Below are positions 7,526 to 15,378 of a stretch of DNA of 64,000 bases, in pieces (the stretch's first letter is position 1; each line of letters begins with the position of its first letter). This stretch comes from CALKZN01 sp964633815 (lineage in GTDB: Bacteria > Pseudomonadota > Gammaproteobacteria > Arenicellales > Arenicellaceae). The position numbers were made by a program, and so were the translations under genes. Location: positions 1 through 64,000 of the forward strand of contig CAZWHW010000002.1 in NCBI GenBank assembly GCA_964633815.1. Reading direction: 5' to 3'. The notes beneath the pieces are model-generated. The model saw only the letters and a program-made list of their open reading frames with translations. It searched no databases and had not been told where the DNA came from.

Positions 7526-8509
7526 ATGAAAATTATATTAACGATATCGATCACAGTACTTTTATTGGTCGCTGTTGTGGTCACATACCTGCATCATGCT
7601 GGACACGATCACGGAGGTCATGATCATTCGCAACATGAAACATCTCAGAAAAAGCTTTTATCAGATGAACAGCATAAATATGAGCATGCTAAAACTGAAG
7701 AATCGCAACATGATCATTCACAGCAAGAGCAAGTCAATAAAGAGAATTCGCAGCAGGGTCATTCGCACGATCACGCGCATCACGCTCATAGGCAATATAG
7801 CAGTGAGCCTGAATTAGTAATCACACCTATTTCGCCAAACAAGCTAACGGCGGATGATGAGAATAAAATTGCCTTATTTATTCAGGATGCTGAGGCTAAT
7901 CCAGTGGATATTTCTGAGTTTCAAGTGGTTCATACTCAGCCTGTTCACTTGCTTATTATTAATCCTGAACTTAATGATTATCATCACGAACATCTAATTC
8001 AAGAATCTTCGGGCTATTACTCATTTAATTTTACGCCAACGACTTCCTGCTCTTATCGCATGTGGGCAGATGTGAAATTAAAAGGTTCGTTTCAGCACTA
8101 TATTCCTGTTCAGCTAAATGGAGCTGAAAAATGCGATAGACCAAGTGCGCAAGAAACAGCTCTCAAGGCATCATCTCAAGGCTATGATTTTGTTTTAGAG
8201 CTAGATGGTAATTTAAAGGCAGGTGAAGCTATTTTTGCACATATGAGTGTTTTCAAAAATGGTCAGCTCGTGAATTTCCTTGAACCAGTTATGGGTGCAT
8301 TTGCACATATGGTCGGTTTTTATGAAGACTATGAAACTATTGCGCATATCCACCCAACTGGAAAAGAGCCGGCGGATGATTCAGAACGAGGCGGCCCAAA
8401 ATTGAGCTTTCATATCGAACCTAAACAAGCAGGATATCTAAAACTTTTCGCTCAAGTACAACTTGATGGCAAACAAGTATTTGCCCCATTTGGCTTGGCG
8501 ATAGAATAA
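7526..8509 (+). CDS. His-rich membrane-anchored protein of metal locus
   Basis: A 327-residue protein with an N-terminal hydrophobic segment (about 2-20) that could be an anchor or uncleaved signal. A very His-rich stretch follows (about 22-90; HAGHDHGGHDHS, HSHDHAHHAH). The C-terminal half (about 95-327) is beta-rich and holds HxHP-like motifs (GAFAHMVGF, IAHIHPTG), a pattern seen in uncharacterised periplasmic proteins of metal-efflux loci. I cannot name the family. It is the last gene of the metal module, 118 bp after czcA, and GGGAGC precedes the ATG. Likely exported metal sequestration or delivery; function not established. Confidence 0.8.
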   Translation: MKIILTISITVLLLVAVVVTYLHHAGHDHGGHDHSQHETSQKKLLSDEQHKYEHAKTEESQHDHSQQEQVNKENSQQGHSHDHAHHAHRQYSSEPELVITPISPNKLTADDENKIALFIQDAEANPVDISEFQVVHTQPVHLLIINPELNDYHHEHLIQESSGYYSFNFTPTTSCSYRMWADVKLKGSFQHYIPVQLNGAEKCDRPSAQETALKASSQGYDFVLELDGNLKAGEAIFAHMSVFKNGQLVNFLEPVMGAFAHMVGFYEDYETIAHIHPTGKEPADDSERGGPKLSFHIEPKQAGYLKLFAQVQLDGKQVFAPFGLAIE

Positions 8510-8605
8510 TATTTCAGCCCCCTAAATATCTGTTAAAAAGGTCCGTATACAATGAGCAGCACAAAACTAAGCATGGAATTTATTATTTTCAGCTGAGAGT
8601 CTCAC

Positions 8606-8758
8606 GGTCATTAGCTGTTAAGTGTCTGGCGATTAGCAAGTCAATTGCCTGACTTAATTGTAGCAACGATCATGTCTGAACTATTTATTTCAGCTTCTGC
8701 GATATATTCTATAGGTTTAATCAAGACTTGCGAGCACTATTACGCTAACAAGAATTAA
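8606..8758 (+). pseudogene. degenerate 3' fragment of the CDF-like transporter
   Basis: Translation of the frame through 8618 gives LSVWRLASQLPDLIVATIM, which matches the C-terminal part of the gene at 690..1298 (LSVWGSASRLPDLVVAMIM); the match continues as ELFISASA. Upstream, GTCAT..TTAAGTG is 4 nt shorter than the intact copy, and an in-frame TAG lies at 8612..8614, so no full gene remains. The 3' tail to the stop at 8756 no longer matches. The rest of 8510..8807 shows no gene. Confidence 0.75.
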
Positions 8759-8780
8759 AATGAATCAATTGAAAAGATTT

Positions 8781-8799
8781 TTAACAGCTAAACTGTTAA
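8781..8799 (-). terminator. weak hairpin after the nuclease gene
   Basis: A stem of TTAACAG (8781..8787) and CTGTTAA (8793..8799) with a 5-nt loop lies just downstream of the nuclease stop on the minus strand. The following minus-strand bases (AAATCTTTTC) give only a poor T-run, so termination is tentative. Confidence 0.4.
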
Positions 8800-8807
8800 G
8801 TAATTAT

Positions 8808-9539
8808 TTATTGCTCTATTTCCCTAACTAATTTTTTTCTAATCGATTTTTTGGACTTATTTGGGAAAGGGAATTCCACAAAAAGGTGAGAAATAATGAT
8901 AGATCCATGTTGAGGCGCCATATCAACTGGTCGAGTATGCTCAGTATCAAATTCAGCCTTGCTATTAAAAAAATCGGAAGGTTCAGTCAGCAGATGTCCT
9001 TTTGAATTTTTGAGCATTTTAAGTGCACCTGCGGCGCCGTTAGCGGAAATTGCTTTTTTTAACGGTGGAACACAATCTTCTTTTGCTGACATCAATATAC
9101 CAACCATCAGAGATAATGGATGGCGCTTCGCATAATTACCATCAATAAAACGACCCATACCTTCTTTACTGTAGTACAAATCTCGACTACTTTTCGTATG
9201 TGAAAGTTTCTTAAATTCAAAAATTATTTCATGACGAGTGCTTTGATCATGCCAGGCATAGTGAATATCTGTTCTATGTCTTTTTGTTATTTCCAATGTT
9301 GTTAAATCTAGCATTCCTTCAGTTTGCTCAGCTCCCCACTGACCAAGTAAACCTGCATTCATGGCTTTATAATCCTTTATATATAAACGCAGCATTGTTG
9401 TTAGCTTAGGTTCTTTCTCGGTATGGCAAAACTTAGCCGAGTTCCTTGATGATAAATCTTTCCACCCGTCTAACACCACTTCCACAGCCTTGCTTGCTTC
9501 TTGTATTGGGAAAGCTTTCAACCAGTGTCTACGGTCCAT
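8808..9539 (-). CDS. putative PD-(D/E)xK nuclease partner of the methyltransferase
   Basis: A 243-residue protein without a family I can name. Residues 88-111 read HRTDIHYAWHDQ...IIFEFKK: an acidic residue at D91 and an E108-F-K110 triad on a hydrophobic strand, the pattern of PD-(D/E)xK nuclease cores. ATG at 9539 starts 18 bp after the methyltransferase stop on the same strand, so the two are almost surely co-transcribed. Context suggests the cleaving subunit of a restriction-like system. The catalytic assignment is inference from one motif; a structure prediction would settle it. Confidence 0.6.
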   Translation of the reverse strand: MDRRHWLKAFPIQEASKAVEVVLDGWKDLSSRNSAKFCHTEKEPKLTTMLRLYIKDYKAMNAGLLGQWGAEQTEGMLDLTTLEITKRHRTDIHYAWHDQSTRHEIIFEFKKLSHTKSSRDLYYSKEGMGRFIDGNYAKRHPLSLMVGILMSAKEDCVPPLKKAISANGAAGALKMLKNSKGHLLTEPSDFFNSKAEFDTEHTRPVDMAPQHGSIIISHLFVEFPFPNKSKKSIRKKLVREIEQ

Positions 9540-9557
9540 CGATAGTTCTCTCGTTAT

Positions 9558-12500
9558 TTAGGTTTCTTGCTGAATGGCTGTTACGATTAATCTTGCATCT
9601 TTCATCGCATTTCTTTGTAGCCAGTAGCGGGTAATTAACGGACGAGCGATATATAAGGCATCGTTAACCCAAATAAACGCATCTAGGTTCAGGTTCATTG
9701 AACTCCCATGTTTCTGATTGATCATTCCTTTTGAGTTCAGTTCCAATAAAGTCGCCTTTACCGCATCTTCATCAAACTTTATTGATTGGTTAGGCTTACT
9801 ATTGGTTTCAGAGAAATTAACCCTGACAATAGCATTTGCCCCATAAGTACTTAACTCCGCAGAAACAATATCAACCGAGAACTGTCCTTCTCCCCCCATT
9901 ATGTGTTTCCAACGGTCAAGTTCTGAGCACAGCCTAGCAGCATATTGATTTAATGCTTGCTCTGACGTGCGTTGCTGCATCGGTGTATAGATTTTTTTAA
10001 ATGATCTGGGCCGAATTGATGGCGAAATATACGTCACCACATCTTCAATTAAGACAATTTCTCTTTCTGAAAGATCAAAGTACTCATAAACCATTTGATC
10101 AAATTGCGGCATACGATCTACAAAGGCATTGTTAATCTCAAGAAAATTCAAATCACTTATTTCTGAAAGTAACTCGGAAGTTTGGTGAATAATGTTATTT
10201 GCTTTAGTTGGGTTAGATGCAAATTCGGGCGGGAAAAATGGAAAAGCCTTAATATTGACATTTCTTACTGCATTTCTTTCAGCCATGACTTGCCACGAAC
10301 TCATGATCAAAAAATAAGATGCTAGTTTTGAACGAAGGAAAACTGACAGAAACTTTAATAAGTTACTATCACTATCGGGTCCAGAAATCGCGTTAATACT
10401 AACGGTAAAAGCTGCAGGTTCATCGAAATAGGCAGACCTTAGTTGTCGCTGACTGTCAAAGCCATCAGGAAATAACACTCTAGGCCCCTTAAACACTGAC
10501 ATAAGGCTGTCAGTAATATTTGCAACCTCATTAACGTCATGCGGAAATTCGTTTAAAAAATCAGGATGTAAAACACCAGGTGACAGTTTAAAAACACTTG
10601 TCTCAATGAATGGCATTGATTTAAGAGGCTCTGCAGATACTGGCGTTGTATTACTATCATGAATATGGACGCCTCCTCGCATCAACCAACGTCTTTCTCC
10701 CACAGGACCTGTTAAAAAATCATTTATTGATCCTAGCGCCCTTAATTTTGTTATTAATGCTAAGTCTTCTTCATTGCCCCACATGAGAGTAGCCAAGCGG
10801 CTGTGATCTTCAAAGACTGATTGTGTTTGAATAGACAGTCTATCTCCACTTTGCAATGTCAGTCTTCCAAGTGTTAAGCTGACATCGGACTTTGGCACGC
10901 AGTACTCGAAAGACTCTGCAGCCAGATTAACTTTGCTGTTAGGGTCACGTTTTTCGACAACTCCGACAAAACAACTATGGCTTCCTGATTTGAACAGTAA
11001 TTGTTGCAAATCAGCAAAGTTTAATATCCGGATAGGACGAAAGATTGATAACCAACTTCTCAAAAAATCTTTAGCGCTAGGTGAGACTAGTTGTCCTACA
11101 GGCATGATGAGACATGCACGACCACCTGGTTTCAAGTAATCCATTGCTCTTAACGCATAAATTGATGCTACTTGTCTATTTGAAACAGAATAAGGTGTTT
11201 TCTTTATCCAATTATCTGCGCTAATAACGTCATTTTTTGAAGGTTCCATCCACGGAGGATTAGACAAGATTAAAGTAATATTCTTCTGTGCAAGATGTGC
11301 GTTTTCATCAGAAAAGAAATCACCTTTTTCGTTACCGGAGAAGAGATTGCTCAATCTAAGCTGGGGTAATTTAACTTCGTGATTATCTTGGAGAGCAGCA
11401 ACATCTCTTGGTTCCAACCTCTCTAATAATGATAGGTACAAGCTAAATGCAGTCACTCGTAATGCTGCATCATTTAGATCACTCCCAAAAATATGTGTTT
11501 TTAGAAGATCGACTCGCTCCAATAATGTTAGTTGACGATTTTTATCAGCTTCAGCAGCAGATAATAAGCGTCTAAAAAACGTCGTTAATAAAATTCCTGA
11601 ACCGCATGCACCGTCTAATACAACTTCATTAAGGATTCCAGGTGAGTCTATTAATGCTTGATCTATAGTTAAATTAGCGAGGTGTCGTGGAGTGTAATAA
11701 GCGGCTAAGTTTTTTTGCTCATCACCTAAGAATGATTCATAAATACCTGATAAAAGCTCAACTGGAATTTGACTGAAGTCATATTTCCAAAAACTGGTCT
11801 GCCCTGATTGCAAATCAACATGTGATAAAAAATCACTCAACACATTAAAAGCACGATCATTTAAGTTCATCCATAACGACTTTTTCTGAGTCGCAGCAGA
11901 CAAAAAGTCACCATTGAAGTCGTCTTGTAATGAAGATATTAACTTGGATATATCAGTGCCACTAGCATTTGAAATCAATGAATATAAATCGTGTACTCCT
12001 CTTCTTTGTCTATAGATATCACTGACAATTTCTCTATGTTCTAAATAAGAAATGAATAATATTTGACCAACAAGAATCTGAGCATCCGAAGAAGAAATAC
12101 CTTCTTTAGTTAACAAATTAATTACTTCACCAAGGTTTTTGAGTAATTTTTTGTCTACACGACTTTCCGACTTAAACCATAGAGGTAGTCGCTGTTGAAT
12201 TTCTGAGGAACTTATTTCTCCAGCAGAAAACCATCCGTGCCTACTCACTTCTTCATGCGTAAGAGTTTGCCCTCGATCTTTTTTCTGATTAACTGAATAT
12301 GCAGTGATAGATTCTTGGTCTAGTACTAAAACTACGGATACAAGGTTTTGGTTCCATAGTTTTTGTCGAATTTGATCTAAATCATCTTTAGAAAGGTTGT
12401 TTTTTGCGTCTTTCTCAAAAAAGGCAACTGTAGGCAACCCCTCAACATCAAAAACAGCATTTGCACAAATATCTCCATCTTTTCTTAGCATTTCCCACAT

Positions 12501-12614
12501 CTCTATTGAATAAGGATGCTCAGTGGGCACAGCATCTTTCTCAAGAAATAACTGATTCTCTTTGGAGCTGTAGTCCAAAACGTCAAGCCATGCTTTTAAG
12601 TGCGGTTGTTCCAT
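9558..12614 (-). CDS. large N6-adenine DNA methyltransferase of a restriction-like system
   Basis: A 1018-residue protein with an N6-adenine methyltransferase core. YYTP at 306-309 and motif I DGACGSG at 334-340 form the SAM site; motif IV NPPW at 452-455 is the catalytic loop. About 300 residues precede the core (helical, type IIG-like) and about 500 follow, which would include target recognition. The N-terminal AVFDVEGLPTVAFFEK is too degenerate to call a nuclease. Expected role is methylating self DNA, with the 9539..8808 gene as candidate nuclease. It diverges from a WYL regulator. BREX genes (brxC, pglZ) are absent, so this is not a BREX locus. Confidence 0.88.
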   Translation of the reverse strand: MEQPHLKAWLDVLDYSSKENQLFLEKDAVPTEHPYSIEMWEMLRKDGDICANAVFDVEGLPTVAFFEKDAKNNLSKDDLDQIRQKLWNQNLVSVVLVLDQESITAYSVNQKKDRGQTLTHEEVSRHGWFSAGEISSSEIQQRLPLWFKSESRVDKKLLKNLGEVINLLTKEGISSSDAQILVGQILFISYLEHREIVSDIYRQRRGVHDLYSLISNASGTDISKLISSLQDDFNGDFLSAATQKKSLWMNLNDRAFNVLSDFLSHVDLQSGQTSFWKYDFSQIPVELLSGIYESFLGDEQKNLAAYYTPRHLANLTIDQALIDSPGILNEVVLDGACGSGILLTTFFRRLLSAAEADKNRQLTLLERVDLLKTHIFGSDLNDAALRVTAFSLYLSLLERLEPRDVAALQDNHEVKLPQLRLSNLFSGNEKGDFFSDENAHLAQKNITLILSNPPWMEPSKNDVISADNWIKKTPYSVSNRQVASIYALRAMDYLKPGGRACLIMPVGQLVSPSAKDFLRSWLSIFRPIRILNFADLQQLLFKSGSHSCFVGVVEKRDPNSKVNLAAESFEYCVPKSDVSLTLGRLTLQSGDRLSIQTQSVFEDHSRLATLMWGNEEDLALITKLRALGSINDFLTGPVGERRWLMRGGVHIHDSNTTPVSAEPLKSMPFIETSVFKLSPGVLHPDFLNEFPHDVNEVANITDSLMSVFKGPRVLFPDGFDSQRQLRSAYFDEPAAFTVSINAISGPDSDSNLLKFLSVFLRSKLASYFLIMSSWQVMAERNAVRNVNIKAFPFFPPEFASNPTKANNIIHQTSELLSEISDLNFLEINNAFVDRMPQFDQMVYEYFDLSEREIVLIEDVVTYISPSIRPRSFKKIYTPMQQRTSEQALNQYAARLCSELDRWKHIMGGEGQFSVDIVSAELSTYGANAIVRVNFSETNSKPNQSIKFDEDAVKATLLELNSKGMINQKHGSSMNLNLDAFIWVNDALYIARPLITRYWLQRNAMKDARLIVTAIQQET

Positions 12615-12658
12615 CTCTAATTTTTTAGCTAAATGCGCTTTAAATTATAGCAATTATA

Positions 12659-12711
12659 TTATGTATTGTACAGATAATAATAACTGTTATACTAATATGT
12701 GTTATACATAA
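12659..12711. promoter_or_regulatory. divergent promoter region with inverted repeat, candidate WYL operator
   Basis: TTATGTATTGTACA (12659..12672) and TGTGTTATACATAA (12698..12711) form an imperfect inverted repeat (11 of 14 positions, outer 8 perfect). Within it, TTGTAC (12666..12671), a 16-bp spacer and TATACT (12688..12693) make a promoter toward the WYL gene. A TATAAT on the minus strand (12658..12653) could serve the methyltransferase. BrxR/CapW-type regulators are known to repress defence genes from such repeats; binding here is inferred. Confidence 0.55.
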
Positions 12712-12727
12712 AATATTGATAGTAATT

Positions 12728-13603
12728 ATGAATTCAGCACTCCCTCATTCCCGAGAGCAACGGTTTAAATTTATTGAAGCACTTGCTTTATGGGAGGGGA
12801 CTGTAAAACGTCGACAAGTTAGTGATGCATTTGGTGTTGCGCCAAACCATGTCACTAATGATCTAAGAATTTATGATGAAAGCCATCCAAATAACATACG
12901 CTTTGATCCAAGAATAAGAGCTTATGTTCCTCAAAGAACCTTTAAGCCTGCCTATATTTCATCTGATCCAAGTGAGTATCTTTCACTGCTGTATGCGCAT
13001 GCAGATAGTAAATCAGAAGCAGCTTTAGCCAATATTGGCGGTCAACAGATCAATGCCGAAATCATTCCAAATCAACCCCATGGCCTAAGTTCCAGGGCAG
13101 TGCAAATCATTATCAGAGCGATTAGAACGAATACGGGTTTATCAATAACGTACAACTCGATGAGTTCTAGCAAGCCCAGTAAGCGAAATATTTGGCCGCA
13201 CTCATTCTTTCATACTGGATTTCGGTGGCAGGTTCGGGCTTACGATAGCCTAAGAAAAGAATTCAGAGATTTTGTTATACAGCGCATGGGGAAAATAAAA
13301 CCGTATAATGAAAAAACATCCGAATCTCTGAGCAATGATATTGAATGGTCAAATATTATTTCGATAGATTTAAGACCCAATCCAGAATTTAATGACCATC
13401 AAAAAATGGTGATTGCAAATGATTATGGAATGAAATTGCACAAAGGCCAACTTTCATGGAAAGTAAAGTTAAGGCAAAGCCTTTTTCCATATTTTGCCGT
13501 TAGATATAACTTATCAAAAACTAACTCAACAAAGCCAAATTACAAACACCCTGTGGTACTCCATAACCATAATGAGTTATCAAAGTATTTTTTTAATAAT
13601 TAA
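12728..13603 (+). CDS. WYL-domain transcriptional regulator (BrxR/CapW-like)
   Basis: A 291-residue regulator. An N-terminal winged HTH (about 5-60; RRQVSDAFGVAPNHVTNDLRIYDE) precedes a WYL domain (about 125-200; LSITYNSMSSS, RNIWPHSFFHTGFRWQVRAYD, RDFVIQRMGKI) and a C-terminal beta domain. The RW-x-VRAYD and F-x-DFV patterns match WYL repressors that control phage-defence operons. ATG at 12728 is preferred to the TTG at 12716. It diverges from the methyltransferase gene, and its stop codon overlaps the convergent transposase stop by three bases. Likely represses the methyltransferase-nuclease pair and itself. Confidence 0.88.
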   Translation: MNSALPHSREQRFKFIEALALWEGTVKRRQVSDAFGVAPNHVTNDLRIYDESHPNNIRFDPRIRAYVPQRTFKPAYISSDPSEYLSLLYAHADSKSEAALANIGGQQINAEIIPNQPHGLSSRAVQIIIRAIRTNTGLSITYNSMSSSKPSKRNIWPHSFFHTGFRWQVRAYDSLRKEFRDFVIQRMGKIKPYNEKTSESLSNDIEWSNIISIDLRPNPEFNDHQKMVIANDYGMKLHKGQLSWKVKLRQSLFPYFAVRYNLSKTNSTKPNYKHPVVLHNHNELSKYFFNN

Positions 13604-15288
13604 AGCGTTACGCCTTTAATAAGCTCATCAAGACTGAGGGGGCGGTCAGTTATACCAAGCTTTTGCGCAGGCGTTTGTTTTGTCGTGCCTGCCAAATGAT
13701 AGTTGTAAACTATTCGAAAAATCTCTAAAAGCTTGACAGTCGTATAAGGATTATAGGCTTGATATCCATGCCACGCTCTATTTGTACTACTTGAAGAGTG
13801 AATCGGTCGTTCGAAAAGGGATAATCTTCTTCGCACTAGCATGAAGTATCGATCAACGGAACGCAAAGATGCGCGAGCAATTGCCCATAACGCTTTTTTG
13901 GATTGACCTTCGTCATCATAGCTAATCAATTGAATCTGTTTATAAGGTTCGTTAATGTTGGGTAAAGGGCTATCTATCCAGCGTTTACTTGGCTTTAAAG
14001 ACTGATAGCTTTCCTCTAACAGTTGTCGTTCGATTATGTGCTCTAAAAGCTGTACTTCACTCAAGCTAGGTTGCTTACGTTGTTCTTCTTCCCAGAACTC
14101 ATCAGAATTTGCTAACAACGTTTTTTTCTCTGACAAGGTCAAATCTTTTTGAATTTTCACTAAACAGACCTGCAATGTATTTTTTATAACTTTCTCTCGA
14201 AATGAATAAAGTACCGCTCTTCCGATGCCTGGATCAGGGTCTAATGAAAACTGTAATTCTGGAATGCTATTGAGTATTTTTTGAAGATAAAGAAAGTGCC
14301 CATATTGGGTATAGATTTGCCTTACCATTGCACCATTGGCAAATACTTTAGAGATCTTATTTTCTTCTGTACCTTCAGATTCACCCCTAAAGTCACTTGG
14401 CATCCATATTCGAGCATAACGACGATAAGATAATTGCAGCTCTGGATCTCCTAACTCTCTTGCTTCGAGTTCAAGCTCAATTGGGTCAATGTTTGGATCG
14501 AAATTGACGTGCTGAGCAACGATAAAGCCACTTTTCGCCTCAGCAGTTGCAAAAGATTTTAATACAGTTATCCGCCTGTCGAGGGAAGTATCCCAATTTA
14601 GAGTTATATCTTGGCTATCTGAGCATAAATGTAAAAACTCAGCACCTAAGTTAGAAAATATAGACTTCTCATGTTCTGAATATTTGCTAAACACATCATA
14701 TATTCGATCAATTCGCTGATAAACAAGGCTTGGTGAGACGTCAGCTACTTCGCAAATGCGCCTCATGGGCACTTTGTTAACAAGCAGCTTCAATATTTCA
14801 ATTGTCTTTTCAGGTTTTCTAAGCCGGTGATTAGAATTTGATGAAATAGAAAAAGTACTTAAACATGATTTGCACCTGTATCTGATTGAACCACTTTGCG
14901 ATTTTCCAAACTTTCGATATTGCGAAGAGTTAGCTTGCAGTAATACTCCGTTATTTTCACAATCTTTATTCCGACAAGATATAGCTTTTGCTCTTGAAGA
15001 TAAAAACCGCTTTAATTCCTCTGCACAAGCATAATTACTATGCACTGAGCTAATAACACCACAATTTTTACATTTAACTCCTCGGGATTTGATAACTTCT
15101 CCTTTTTTATTAACTCCATTAATACCAACAATTACAAAGTGCTTGTCACGCTCAAGTTTTTCTATTTTATTTCCGTTTATTGGCTTTTTTCCAAAGCTAT
15201 TGCAGTATGGGTTTGTACAAGTATTGACTTGAATATCATCAGCTTCGAGAGGCAAACGAAATGAGGGAGGCTTAATAGTCTGATTCAA
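13600..15288 (-). CDS. transposase-like protein with two zinc ribbons and HTH
   Basis: A 562-residue protein at the right transposon end. Two zinc ribbons of like design are visible: C24-x4-C29 with C73-x2-C76, and C105-x4-C110 with C139-x2-C142, resembling the IS1 InsA zinc finger in duplicate. An HTH follows (about 163-195; MRRICEVADVSPSLVYQRI). The central part has Asp-containing strands (SDSQDITLNWD, then NFDPNIDPIE) and the C-terminus (RAWHGYQAYNP, YNYHLAGTTKQTPAQKLGI) reads like the end of DDE transposases. I could not fix the full DDE triad. The start is TTG at 15288 with AGGA five bases upstream, both beside or within a 15-bp hairpin. No second transposition gene is present. Confidence 0.8.
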   Translation of the reverse strand: MNQTIKPPSFRLPLEADDIQVNTCTNPYCNSFGKKPINGNKIEKLERDKHFVIVGINGVNKKGEVIKSRGVKCKNCGVISSVHSNYACAEELKRFLSSRAKAISCRNKDCENNGVLLQANSSQYRKFGKSQSGSIRYRCKSCLSTFSISSNSNHRLRKPEKTIEILKLLVNKVPMRRICEVADVSPSLVYQRIDRIYDVFSKYSEHEKSIFSNLGAEFLHLCSDSQDITLNWDTSLDRRITVLKSFATAEAKSGFIVAQHVNFDPNIDPIELELEARELGDPELQLSYRRYARIWMPSDFRGESEGTEENKISKVFANGAMVRQIYTQYGHFLYLQKILNSIPELQFSLDPDPGIGRAVLYSFREKVIKNTLQVCLVKIQKDLTLSEKKTLLANSDEFWEEEQRKQPSLSEVQLLEHIIERQLLEESYQSLKPSKRWIDSPLPNINEPYKQIQLISYDDEGQSKKALWAIARASLRSVDRYFMLVRRRLSLFERPIHSSSSTNRAWHGYQAYNPYTTVKLLEIFRIVYNYHLAGTTKQTPAQKLGITDRPLSLDELIKGVTL

Positions 15289-15324
15289 AATAGTCCTAAT
15301 TAAATTTTAAATTAGGACTATTTT
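15287..15324 (-). promoter_or_regulatory. perfect hairpin covering the transposase ribosome-binding site
   Basis: AAAATAGTCCTAATT (15287..15301) is perfectly complementary to AATTAGGACTATTTT (15310..15324), with an 8-nt loop. On the minus strand the second arm holds AGGA and abuts the TTG start. A possible internal promoter is TTGATA (15334..15329), 19-bp spacer, TAAAAT (15309..15304); its RNA would lack the first arm and leave the ribosome site free. Transcripts from outside would fold it shut, as is known for IS10 and IS50. Confidence 0.6.
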
Positions 15325-15342
15325 GCTATATCAAGCATTAAA

Positions 15343-15369
15343 AATGCAACAATTTAACAGAACGGCTAG
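15343..15369 (-). repeat. right terminal inverted repeat of the transposon
   Basis: 27 bp; the complement begins CTAGCCGTTCTGT and ends TGTTGCATT, matching 56..82 at 25 of 27 positions. Confidence 0.92.
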
Positions 15370-15378
15370 TGTATTTGC
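15370..15378. repeat. 9-bp target site duplication, right copy
   Basis: TGTATTTGC, identical to 47..55, abuts the right inverted repeat. It is followed by TGGGCTTTTATTTT, the other arm of the interrupted host terminator. The remaining 15393..15592 shows no gene. Confidence 0.9.

Larger units (their letters stand above)
56..15369. mobile_element. 15.3-kb transposon carrying metal-resistance and methyltransferase/nuclease cargo
   Basis: The element is bounded by 27-bp terminal inverted repeats, both beginning CTAGCCGTTCTGT when read inward (56..82 and the complement of 15343..15369). The repeats differ at only two positions (14 and 18), and the element is flanked by a perfect 9-bp target duplication. 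It carries a merR-CDF-czcCBA metal module, a degenerate CDF fragment, a methyltransferase-nuclease-WYL module and, beside the right end, a transposase-like gene reading inward. No Tn7-type tnsABC, Tn3-type resolvase or integrase is visible. The 9-bp duplication and zinc-ribbon transposase recall IS1, but the size, the single 562-aa transposase ORF and the large cargo are atypical, so I leave the family unassigned. The boundaries are read directly from the sequence. Confidence 0.92.

Noticed and set aside
8808..13603. BREX or DISARM locus
   Set aside because: WYL regulator and large methyltransferase suggest it, but brxA, brxB, brxC, pglZ, drmA and drmB are all absent.
56..15369. Tn7-like element or integrative island at a tRNA
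   Set aside because: No tnsABCD or integrase, the target duplication is 9 bp rather than 5, and no tRNA gene adjoins the ends.
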